Of a stretch of DNA of 13,262 bases, positions 1-5,205 are shown piece by piece. The stretch lies in contig JACDCN010000027.1 of the NCBI GenBank assembly GCA_013817555.1, positions 1-13,262 of the forward strand, in the 5' to 3' direction. A program made the position numbers and the translations under genes. Origin of the DNA: Actinomycetota bacterium. GTDB lineage: Bacteria; Actinomycetota; Thermoleophilia; Gaiellales; Gaiellaceae. Position 1 is the first letter of the stretch. Every line of letters starts with the position of its first letter. The notes under the pieces were generated by a model. It searched no databases. It was not told the DNA's origin and saw only the letters and a program-made list of their open reading frames with translations.

Positions 1-600
1 CTGCTCGACTTCGCGCGCACGCACCCCGGCTTCGAGCCCAGGGCGACGTTCTACGTGCTCCGCGAGCCGTTCGGCGGCACGGTGCGATCACCCGAGCATC
101 TCCGCTGGCTCGTCGCGAACGGCTTCGAGCTCGGCAACCACTCGCACGACCACACGCCGCTCGAGACGCTGTCGCCCCCGGCCGTCCAGCGGCAGCTCGT
201 CGCGGGCGCTCGGGTGATCGAGGACGCGGTCCCCGGCTACCGGATCAAGACCATGGCTCTTCCGCTCGGCTCCATGCCCGAACCGGCCCGGCTCGCGGTT
301 CGCGGCCGCTCGGGCGGCCGATCCTACGGCCTCTACGCGGTCTTTCTCGTCGGCGCGAATCCCGCGCCCTCACCCTATTCGAAGCAGTTCGATCGGACGG
401 CGATCCCGCGCATCCGGAGCTCGCACATGCCCTGGTCGTCCGCCGAGGAGTACACGTTCGCATACTGGATGCGTGCGCTGGAGGAGGACCCGAAGCAGAG
501 ATTCGTCTCGGACGGGGAGCCGAACACCGTGACCGTTCGCCTGGGCGAGGAGAGCGCCGTCGCCTCACGCTTCCGGAAGCGTGTGACGGTCGCCGGCTGA
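1..600 (+). CDS. Polysaccharide deacetylase (NodB-like), 5' truncated by window edge
   Basis: The frame is open from base 1, so the start lies upstream of the window; about 199 C-terminal residues are visible. The text ATFYVL followed by GFELGNHSHDH matches the NodB-homology fold of carbohydrate esterase family 4, where a His-x3-His pair binds the catalytic metal. A later MALPLG segment resembles the conserved Pro/Gly motif after the metal site. Family members remove N- or O-acetyl groups from chitin-like glycans, peptidoglycan or exopolysaccharide, usually outside the cell or at the envelope. The catalytic Asp-Asp motif and any signal peptide would be in the missing part, so activity and location cannot be judged. 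It ends at TGA 598-600, directly beside a region of gene debris; no terminator hairpin is evident. The family call is firm; the substrate is unknown. Confidence 0.85.
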   Translation: MLDFARTHPGFEPRATFYVLREPFGGTVRSPEHLRWLVANGFELGNHSHDHTPLETLSPPAVQRQLVAGARVIEDAVPGYRIKTMALPLGSMPEPARLAVRGRSGGRSYGLYAVFLVGANPAPSPYSKQFDRTAIPRIRSSHMPWSSAEEYTFAYWMRALEEDPKQRFVSDGEPNTVTVRLGEESAVASRFRKRVTVAG

Positions 601-633
601 GACGTCCTTCGGTGCAGGGCGCCGCGCGGGGTA

Positions 634-777
634 TCGGCTAGCGACAGCGTCGTCTTGCCGATGCCGGGCTCGCCTTCGAGCAGCAGCGCACTCGGGGCTT
701 CGCGTGCACTTCAGAAAGGCGACAACCTTGCCAAGCTCTTCCGCCCGACCAAGCACCAGTGGCTCACCCACTGACAT
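634..777 (-). pseudogene. Frameshifted N-terminal remnant of a P-loop (AAA/LuxR-type) ATPase
   Basis: Reading from ATG at 777 on the minus strand gives MSVGEPLVLGRAEELGKVVAF, apart from one residue the usual opening of the AAA-ATPase domain of large LuxR/SARP-type regulators (a conserved LGR near the N-terminus). The frame then drifts. One frame over, the sequence resumes as ALLLEGEPGIGKTTL, a Walker A motif (GxxGxGKT) encoded at about 649-675. A single-base indel near 700-712 explains the break. Homology stops just after Walker A, beside the deacetylase stop codon, so most of the gene is missing. This is a dead fragment of a probable ATP-dependent transcription regulator. The Walker A match is clear; the exact subfamily is an inference. 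Confidence 0.6.
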
Positions 778-921
778 ATCAGCGGAGCACCGGACAGCAA
801 AGCCCCGGCAGGCGAGGTTGTCCGGTAGCCCGTAGAAACCGAGACGGCGGTCCTCCTGCCCTGTCCGCTCGGCTTGCGAGCGTTCGGGGCGATCCGTCAC
901 AAGATCGAGAGGAGGACCACC

Positions 922-1150
922 GTGGGAAGGAAGCCACAACCTGTCGAGGTCGTCACCGCCGACGAGGCTGGGCGGCATGAGCTGTCGGAGCGGGTGCAGG
1001 CGACGCTCGGCGAGCTCGCCGCGGCGGCAGGAGGGCCCGCTCGCCCTGTCGGGCGGCGTCCTCGCCGAGCTGATGGAGGAGGAGGTCGTCGACGTCGTCG
1101 GCCCGCGCAGCAAGCCCGACTCCGCTTGCGTCGCCGACCGGCACGGCGGA
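922..1150 (+). pseudogene. IS256/Mutator-type transposase, N-terminal remnant, frameshifted
   Basis: A GTG at 922 follows a GAGGAGG stretch and starts VGRKPQPVEVVTADE, leading into ELSERVQATLGELAAAA. The frame then shifts near 1027-1036 and continues as EGPLALSGGVLAELMEEE and VVGPRSKPDS..RHGG. These segments follow the N-terminus of actinobacterial IS256-family (Mutator-like) transposases as I recall it, where a region of the type LLALSVGVGLGVL..LM precedes the catalytic DDE domain. The copy has a frameshift, an apparent short internal deletion in the LALS-GVL segment, and is cut off after RHGG. No catalytic domain remains, so it cannot transpose. The truncation point lies just upstream of the PRC-barrel gene. 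No terminal inverted repeat could be recognised. Confidence 0.65.
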
Positions 1151-1155
1151 TCGCT

Positions 1156-1161
1156 GGGTAT
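1156..1161 (+). promoter_or_regulatory. Candidate -10 element GGGTAT upstream of the PRC-barrel gene
   Basis: GGGTAT lies 26 nt before the ATG at 1188. It matches the -10 consensus of sigma-B/sigma-F-type stress promoters (GTTT, spacer, GGGTAT). No GTTT-like -35 is visible at the expected distance; that position is occupied by the end of the transposase remnant. This is suggestive only, because a 6-mer match can occur by chance. Confidence 0.3.
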
Positions 1162-1187
1162 AAGTTGATCTAACCAAGGAGGTCGAC

Positions 1188-1568
1188 ATGGACGTATGGT
1201 CTTACCGTGACCAGTCGCTGCCGGGCGAGAGCCTCAGCAGCGCCGACGTTTCCGATTACGGCGTCGAGGCGCTCGACGGCTCGATCGGGAAGGTCGATGA
1301 GGCGACCTACGACACCGGCTCGAGCTACCTTATCGTCGACACCGGCCCCTGGATCTTCGGGAAGAAAGTGATGCTGCCGGCCGGCGTCGTCTTGCGAGTC
1401 GACACCGCCGACGAGAAGGTGTATGTCAACCGCACGAAAGACCAGATCAAGGCCGCGCCGGGGCTCGATGACCCAATCGATTTCACAGATGAGGGGTATC
1501 GGGACAAGCTCGGTTCCTATTACGGTCCGGGCGGCTCCGGTTACCTGGACTGGGAGGACGCTCGCTAA
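1188..1568 (+). CDS. PRC-barrel domain protein, probable stress protein
   Basis: A 126-residue soluble protein. A strong Shine-Dalgarno (AAGGAGG, 1176-1182) sits 5 nt before ATG 1188, which fixes the start. Residues about 20-85 fit a PRC-barrel: GVEALDGSIGKVDEATYD, then SYLIVDTG, then VMLPAGVVLRVD, the usual pattern of a Gly-Lys-Val strand followed by a hydrophobic strand and a 'lPa' turn. PRC-barrels are small beta-barrels found in RimM, photosynthetic reaction-centre H subunits and many stand-alone bacterial proteins that bind RNA or protein partners; the role of the stand-alone group is poorly defined. The C-terminus is rich in Gly, Tyr and Asp. There is no signal peptide. Neighbouring CBS, CsbD and small membrane genes, and a possible GGGTAT -10, suggest general-stress control. 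It ends just before a strong hairpin. Confidence 0.85.
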   Translation: MDVWSYRDQSLPGESLSSADVSDYGVEALDGSIGKVDEATYDTGSSYLIVDTGPWIFGKKVMLPAGVVLRVDTADEKVYVNRTKDQIKAAPGLDDPIDFTDEGYRDKLGSYYGPGGSGYLDWEDAR

Positions 1569-1573
1569 GCAGA

Positions 1574-1616
1574 TCTGCGATTAGGGGCAACGCGCGGCGT
1601 CGCCCCTAATCGCAGA
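1574..1616 (+). terminator. Strong hairpin terminator after the PRC-barrel gene
   Basis: A perfect 15-bp stem pairs 1574-1588 (TCTGCGATTAGGGGC) with 1602-1616. It is extended past one mismatch by a further 4-bp stem (1590-1593 with 1597-1600) and a 3-nt loop. It begins 6 nt after the stop codon. There is no U-tract, which is common in high-GC actinobacteria. Confidence 0.75.
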
Positions 1617-1795
1617 GGTCGAAGTGGAGATCGCCGCGTCCCGACGGCGCTGGTCCCGGCGGCATCCGCTCGAGGTCCGCGATCGTTTAGCCCCTCAGTC
1701 ATAGCCTCGCTTGTCCTGCCTGGGGCCGGGCCATGCGCCGGGGCGGGAAGCGCGGCTCAACCGTACTCTTGCGGCGCGCCCTGATCACTCAACGA

Positions 1796-1828
1796 GCGCC
1801 GGCGGCGGAGGTTAGCGGCCGCCGGCGC
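1796..1828 (-). terminator. GC-rich hairpin after the small membrane-peptide gene
   Basis: Perfect 11-bp arms, GCGCCGGCGGC (1796-1806) and its complement (1818-1828), with an 11-nt loop. It lies 15 nt beyond the minus-strand stop at 1844, as expected for a terminator of the CBS/small-peptide unit. There is no U-tract. The rest of 1617-1795 shows no gene or clear signal. Confidence 0.55.
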
Positions 1829-1843
1829 GCCGAGAGAGAGCCC

Positions 1844-1933
1844 CTACCGTCGTCGGCGGAAGGTGAAGCCGCCGAGGAGAAACACGATCAAGAGGATGAT
1901 GAGAACCCAAGCCCAGATCGGCATCGACTCCAT
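1844..1933 (-). CDS. 29-residue single-pass membrane peptide
   Basis: A small gene easily missed. ATG at 1933 is preceded by GGAGG with 5-nt spacing, an ideal Shine-Dalgarno. The product begins MESMPIWAWVLIILLIVFLL, continues with GGF, and ends FRRRR before TAG. Residues about 5-22 form one hydrophobic helix flanked by a cationic C-terminal RRRR, which by the positive-inside rule would face the cytoplasm. It lies 72 nt downstream of the CBS-domain gene on the same strand and is followed by a hairpin, so the two may be co-transcribed. Small hydrophobic peptides with an Arg-rich end occur near stress genes in high-GC bacteria, but I cannot name a family. Start signal, composition and placement support it as real; function is unknown. 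Confidence 0.7.
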   Translation of the reverse strand: MESMPIWAWVLIILLIVFLLGGFTFRRRR

Positions 1934-2005
1934 TTTTCCTCCGTCCCTTCCGCTTCGTGGTTGCGGACGCGCCTACCGCGCCGCTTGACACGTTTCGTGC
2001 GTCGG

Positions 2006-2446
2006 CTACAGCTGCCGCGGCCCTTGGGGCGGCTTGGAAATCTCCGCCAGCATCTCGCCCACGGACTTGTCCTTCGCCTCGAGCGCGACGTCGGCCTGGG
2101 ACACCATGCCAACGAGCCGATTCTCCTCGTCCACGACCGGCAGGCGCCGCACCTGATGCTGTGCCATCAGCTGAAGCGCGTCCGAAAGATCGTGATCGGG
2201 CCCCACCGTAACGAGCTCGCGCGACGAGACCTCCCTAGCAGGCATACCTCGCGGATCCTTCCCTTTGGCGATCGCTCGAACGACGATGTCGCGATCGGTG
2301 ATCATCCCCGCGAGCTGCTCCCCGTCGAGGACGGGAATCGCGCCTACGTCTTCAGCCTCCATCAGCTCGGCGACCTGACTTAGCGGCGTATCGGGCGCCA
2401 CGCAGCGCGGGCGCGCGGTCATCACATCGCGTACGTTCGTTCCCAT
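2006..2446 (-). CDS. Two-CBS-domain protein
   Basis: A 146-residue protein made almost entirely of a CBS pair. CBS1 (about residues 7-60) contains VRDVMTARP, then VGAIPVLDGEQLAGMITDRD. CBS2 (about 70-125) contains VSSRELVTVGPDHDLSDAL, then VRRLPVVDEENRLVGMVSQAD. The VMT, IPVLD and GMITDRDI signatures are typical. Such pairs (Bateman modules) bind adenosine nucleotides and act as energy or stress sensors; stand-alone versions are frequent in actinobacterial stress regulons. The ATG at 2446 is preceded by AAGGAGG, supporting the start. There is no effector domain, membrane segment or signal peptide, so any output must go through a partner. A 29-residue membrane peptide follows on the same strand. 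A csbD-like remnant lies divergently upstream. The family is certain; ligand and partner are unknown. Confidence 0.92.
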   Translation of the reverse strand: MGTNVRDVMTARPRCVAPDTPLSQVAELMEAEDVGAIPVLDGEQLAGMITDRDIVVRAIAKGKDPRGMPAREVSSRELVTVGPDHDLSDALQLMAQHQVRRLPVVDEENRLVGMVSQADVALEAKDKSVGEMLAEISKPPQGPRQL

Positions 2447-2583
2447 TGCAGCCTCCTTCGTCTACGTGAGACGCAGATTACTCCCGCCGACGTCACGGCG
2501 CGTGCATGTGATGCCCCGGGATCACCAACACGGCATGGGAAACCTCTACTGTTGCTACACCGTTCGACCGGGAAGAGGCGGAA

Positions 2584-2644
2584 ATGGGCGAGAAGCTCGA
2601 CAAGGCCAAGGGCAAGGCGAAGACGGTTGCGGGGGCAGCTGACG
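2584..2644 (+). pseudogene. csbD-like stress gene, cut after about 20 codons
   Basis: ATG 2584 follows a purine-rich stretch (GGAAGAGGCGG) and reads MGEKLDKAKGKAKTVAGAA, the standard N-terminus of CsbD-family proteins (about 60-residue, lysine-rich stress proteins). The match ends abruptly where a TGACCCCCTGAG sequence, resembling an IS3-family end, begins at 2645; translation stops six codons into normal CsbD sequence space with DVTP and TGA. The remaining two thirds of the gene are not found on the far side, so insertion was followed by deletion or rearrangement. The upstream 2537-2564 sequence GGGAAAC..GTT loosely resembles a stress ECF promoter, but the spacing is off by a base; not claimed. 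Confidence 0.7.
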
Positions 2645-2796
2645 TGACCCCCTGAGTTCGGTCCGGTCGTTGCGAGAGTCTTACCGCCCAACGATGGGCA
2701 AGGAGGACAATCGGAGCGATGGGACAGAGGAGACGCCGGCATACGCCGGAGCAGATCATCAGGAAGCTCAGGGAGGCGGAGAGAACGCTCACCGCT
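2645..2796 (+). mobile_element. IS3-family element, left end plus OrfA N-terminal remnant
   Basis: The block starts with TGACCCCCTGAGTTCGGTCC, resembling the TGACCCC-type terminus of actinobacterial IS3 elements. After a leader with AGGAGG, ATG 2719 opens MGQRRRRHTPEQIIRKLREA, then ERTLT, an unmistakable IS3/IS911 OrfA N-terminus (the RRRHTPEQIIxKLREAE helix of its DNA-binding domain). Homology stops near 2796. The remaining helix-turn-helix, OrfB (DDE integrase) and the right end are missing. A 10-bp repeat GCAGATCATC occurs inside the fragment (2751-2760) and right at its end (2799-2808), a possible microhomology trace of the deletion. Not functional. Confidence 0.75.
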
Positions 2797-3042
2797 CCGC
2801 AGATCATCTTTCCCTTCAGCGGCTTCCCGCTCCTGCTCTTCCGACCCCTTGAGATCGCGGATGAACGCCGCGATGTCGTAGTGCGTGACCTTCGAGATCG
2901 GCTTGCCAAGGAAGCTGCACCGCTGGATGCCGTCAGCATCGCGGAAGCGGTAGCAGTAAGACCTCTTGCCGTCGGCCATGACCCGGTAGCCGACGCTGGT
3001 CCGGGTCCACGTGATCCTTTTCGAGTTACGCTCGTCACGCAT
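2797..3042 (-). pseudogene. Tyrosine-recombinase (integrase) N-terminal remnant
   Basis: ATG 3042 is preceded by AGGAGG with 9-nt spacing and reads MRDERNSKRITWTRTSVGYR, then MADGKRSYCYRFRDADGIQR and later KVTHYDIAAFIRDLK. A basic start, a 'Y-x-YRFRDADGxQR' beta-hairpin and a following helix resemble the arm-type DNA-binding region of actinobacterial phage or ICE integrases. About 82 residues remain before the sequence runs into the IS3 remnant, so the core-binding and catalytic (R..H-x-x-R..Y) domains are lost. It lies just downstream of an excisionase remnant on the same strand, the normal order for an integrative-element module. Family assignment rests on a short stretch and is moderate. 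Confidence 0.55.
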
Positions 3043-3114
3043 CAGGACTAACCTCCTGGTGCCAAGCCCCGGGGCGCTCCAACGCCGCCGGGGCATTTAC
3101 AAGGGAAGACCCCA

Positions 3115-3346
3115 TCATAGGTCCTCGCTGCGCGCAGGTCCAGCCCCGGGCGGGCCGACGTAGAATTCGTCCAGCCAGCGGATCGAGCTCGTCGCGCCTG
3201 AAAAGCAGCCGTCCCTCCTGCTTCCGGTGTGGTATCACCTTGCGAGAGGTGAGGTTGTGGACTCGCTTGACGGGGACGTGCAGGTAGTCGGCAGCCTCGA
3301 CTGCGGTGAGGTACGGAGACTTGGCGTTCCGGAGAGCCCGTCGTCC
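3115..3346 (-). pseudogene. Excisionase-like MerR/HTH_17 DNA-binding protein, frameshifted
   Basis: The minus strand encodes SPYLTAVEAADYLHVPVKRV, then HNLTSRKVIPHRKQEGRLLF and RRDELD, the classic HTH_17/excisionase fold (YLT..EAAxYLxV, IPHxKxxGRxxFRxxELD). Near 3180-3181 the frame breaks. Removing one G (AGCGGATC to AGCGATC on the plus strand) restores RWLDEFYVGPPGAGPARSED and a TGA at 3115-3117, so a single-base insertion killed an otherwise intact 3' half. No ATG, GTG or TTG start was found in frame upstream of the HTH, so the 5' end is also damaged. It would have controlled excision or directed the adjacent integrase. The fold and frameshift are directly visible; the 'excisionase' role is family inference. 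Confidence 0.65.
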
Positions 3347-3384
3347 GGGTGACTCGACCCCAAAGAGGCGGAAGGCTGCGTTGC

Positions 3385-4287
3385 ATGTTCGGTGGCGTGC
3401 AGATCGCTGAGCTGTGGCGCTATCCCGTCAAGTCGCTACAAGGCGAGCGGCTTGATGCAGTGGCAGTGACTGCGGATGGTCTCGAAGGTGATCGTCAGTT
3501 CGCGATCTACGACGTGGAGTCCGGATTGGGTTTGACCGGTCGGCGTGTTCCTGAGCTGCTGTTCGCGTCGGCATGCATGCGCGCTGACGGTACCGCGGAG
3601 ATCACGTTGCCGGATGGTTCACTGGCAGGAGATGACAACACGTTGTCGAACTGGCTCGGCCGATCCGTGGCGCTGCGTTCGGCTGCGACGGAGGCGGCTC
3701 GCCGCTATGAGAACGTGGTCGACTTCGAGCATGAGTCGACGAGTGATTGGGAGCCTTTCGACGGAGCTGCGAGGGCATTTCACGACAACCCCGGTGCGCG
3801 GGTGTCGCTTGTGTCGACCGCGACGATGGGATCGTGGGATCCGCGTCGTTTCAGAGCGAACGTACTGCTCGACGGCGAAGGCGAGGACTCCCTTGTCGGA
3901 TCGAGAGTCACCCTCGGCGAGGCGACGCTCAACGTCGACATGCGGATCAAACGGTGCGTGATGACGACGCGCGCACAAGCCGGAGGCATCGAGCGTGATC
4001 TCGATGTGCTGCGAACGATCGCTCGTGAGCGTGATGCGTGCCTCGCCGTGGGCGCCCTCGTGATCGATCAGGGAACCATTCGCGTCGGCGACACGCCGGG
4101 AGCAAATAGTAGATACCGGACTACGCGGGCGCTGGGGACAGAACCCAACCGTGCGCCAGATGCTTCTATGTCTGTCAAGCGCCATGCGGATGGCACCGGA
4201 TGCGTGATCGCTTCGGCGATGTTTGTAGCCGAGGATGAGGGCGAATACGACACTCCGAGCGGGTTCTCGCTGGGCCTCCCGCCCTAG
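3385..4287 (+). CDS. MOSC domain protein (mARC/YiiM-like) with atypical C-terminal tail
   Basis: A 300-residue protein from ATG 3385 (GGAAGG lies 9 nt upstream; a GTG at 3349 is possible but would add residues overlapping the excisionase remnant). The N-terminal beta-barrel (about 7-100) has IAELWRYPVKSLQGE and DGLEGDRQFAI. The MOSC domain (about 130-236) has FRANVLLDG and the conserved Cys191 in IKRCVMTTRAQ, the position that ligates molybdenum in mARC-type proteins. MOSC proteins carry sulfurated or reduced Mo cofactor and reduce N-hydroxylated compounds or transfer sulfur. Family members normally end soon after the 'IRVGD' strand (about residue 236); this one runs about 64 residues further with no recognisable domain. 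Codons end in T or A more often than in neighbouring genes, hinting at transfer. It is followed by a strong hairpin. Confidence 0.88.
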   Translation: MFGGVQIAELWRYPVKSLQGERLDAVAVTADGLEGDRQFAIYDVESGLGLTGRRVPELLFASACMRADGTAEITLPDGSLAGDDNTLSNWLGRSVALRSAATEAARRYENVVDFEHESTSDWEPFDGAARAFHDNPGARVSLVSTATMGSWDPRRFRANVLLDGEGEDSLVGSRVTLGEATLNVDMRIKRCVMTTRAQAGGIERDLDVLRTIARERDACLAVGALVIDQGTIRVGDTPGANSRYRTTRALGTEPNRAPDASMSVKRHADGTGCVIASAMFVAEDEGEYDTPSGFSLGLPP

Positions 4288-4340
4288 GCCGTCGGCGCCC
4301 GCCCGCTGATCCTGTGGCGAGTCGGGGGTTGGCCCCGAGG

Positions 4341-4379
4341 CTCGTCGCGTCCGAGCGGGGTTTGCTCGGACGCGATGAG
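4341..4379 (+). terminator. Hairpin terminator after the MOSC gene
   Basis: 12 perfect base pairs, TCGCGTCCGAGC (4345-4356) with 4364-4375, extended by four more pairs including one G-U (4341-4344 with 4376-4379) around a 7-nt loop. It lies 53 nt after the stop codon. There is no U-tract. Confidence 0.65.
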
Positions 4380-4425
4380 TGGACCTGCCTCTTCGCCCGC
4401 CGAAGACAGCCAAGGGGAAGACCCT

Positions 4426-4570
4426 TCAGGGCAAGATCTCGTTCACTGCCCGCGAAAAGCGCTTCACGAAGCGTTTCTCGACGAAGCTCGGGTAGTCGAG
4501 CTCAAAGAGGATCGTCACCTCCGAGGGGGATTGCGAGCCTCCCTCGAGACGACTCACGAAGCTGAAACGA
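4426..4570 (-). pseudogene. Possible 3' fragment of a SRPBCC-like gene, or non-coding spacer
   Basis: 4288-4618 has no intact gene. Between two hairpins, the minus strand reads SFVSRLEGGSQSPSEVTILF, then ELDYPSFVEKRFVKRFSRAV and NEILP before TGA. The hydrophobic/charged pattern resembles the last strand and helix of START/polyketide-cyclase-like (SRPBCC) proteins. There is no start codon with a ribosome site, and the frame runs into a terminator stem. The plus strand is also open here with a basic GC3-rich reading (KTAKGKTLQGKISF), so coding on either strand is uncertain. Treat as possible debris. Confidence 0.22.
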
Positions 4571-4598
4571 GCGAGGGCCCGGCAAGCCGGGCCCTCGC
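4571..4598 (-). terminator. Hairpin terminator after the ABM-like gene
   Basis: A perfect 12-bp stem, GCGAGGGCCCGG (4571-4582) with 4587-4598, and a 4-nt loop. It starts 20 nt past the minus-strand stop at 4619, and the sequence beyond it on that strand (TCGTTTC) is mildly T-rich. Confidence 0.75.
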
Positions 4599-4618
4599 GT
4601 CGAATGCGTTCGGTCGAG

Positions 4619-4933
4619 TTACGCGGCGACCGTGACGCCGTTGCTACGAGCGATGACCTTGCCGCTCGTGATCTTGGGCTCGTTGGGGAACAGCGACATG
4701 AGATTCTCGTCGCGGATCCACGAGGACACGAGCTTCGTCGACTCGACGCCCTGCTCAGGTGTCTCAAAGAGACCGAGCGAGCTGAAGATGCCGTTGCCGG
4801 CCTCGATCAGGTAATAGCCGGCGAAGCCCGGGAGCTTGCTCAGCTTGGGGACGAGGGTCTCGTTGACCTTGGTGGTCAGCTCGACCGTACGATTCTGGTC
4901 CACACCGTCGTAACGGCGAATGGTTGCATGCAT
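4619..4933 (-). CDS. Small ABM-like (dimeric alpha/beta-barrel) protein
   Basis: A 104-residue protein; ATG 4933 is preceded by AAGGAG with 6-nt spacing. The sequence opens MHATIRRYDGV, continues with LVPKLSKLPGFAGYYLIEAG and FSSLGLFETPEQGVEST, and ends in a variable tail. The 'xIRRY', 'lpGFxgYy' and 'sxxlFet' pattern is that of the ferredoxin-like antibiotic-biosynthesis-monooxygenase (ABM) superfamily, which forms dimeric barrels. Members may oxidise small aromatic compounds or degrade haem, but many are uncharacterised, and no residue here identifies a substrate. It is monocistronic: 272 nt of upstream spacer before the next gene on the strand and its own terminator. No signal peptide. Confidence 0.65.
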   Translation of the reverse strand: MHATIRRYDGVDQNRTVELTTKVNETLVPKLSKLPGFAGYYLIEAGNGIFSSLGLFETPEQGVESTKLVSSWIRDENLMSLFPNEPKITSGKVIARSNGVTVAA

Positions 4934-5125
4934 GTGGTGCTCCTTCTGCTCATCTTTCAGGGCAGGAGAGTCCAGACGAACTCTCTGCTGCGCAAAAGCC
5001 GGTGTGACAGTCGAGGTGAAAACAAAGCCCCGGCCGCTTCAAATCTGGCCAACGCGCTTGGGCCATCCTACCTGCGATTCCCGGACGCCGTCGCCGACGC
5101 CGGAAAAGCGCCTCAGTGCAGGAAC

Positions 5126-5154
5126 AACGGAGGAGGCGTTCGGCCTCCTCCGTT
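5126..5154 (-). terminator. Hairpin terminator after the secreted repeat-protein gene
   Basis: A perfect 12-bp stem, AACGGAGGAGGC (5126-5137) with 5143-5154, and a 5-nt loop. It lies 51 nt beyond the minus-strand stop at 5206. The rest of the spacer 4934-5125 shows no gene; it should hold the promoter of the ABM-like gene, but no convincing -35/-10 was found. Confidence 0.7.
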
Positions 5155-5205
5155 ACTTCCCCCTCCACCGCACCGCACTGCGCGGCGCCAATCTCGAGCG
5201 TTAGC

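Noticed and set aside
1733..2383. Long plus-strand reading frame of 216 codons.
   Set aside because: It is the antisense shadow of the CBS-domain gene, Arg/His/Leu-rich, with no ribosome site or family pattern.
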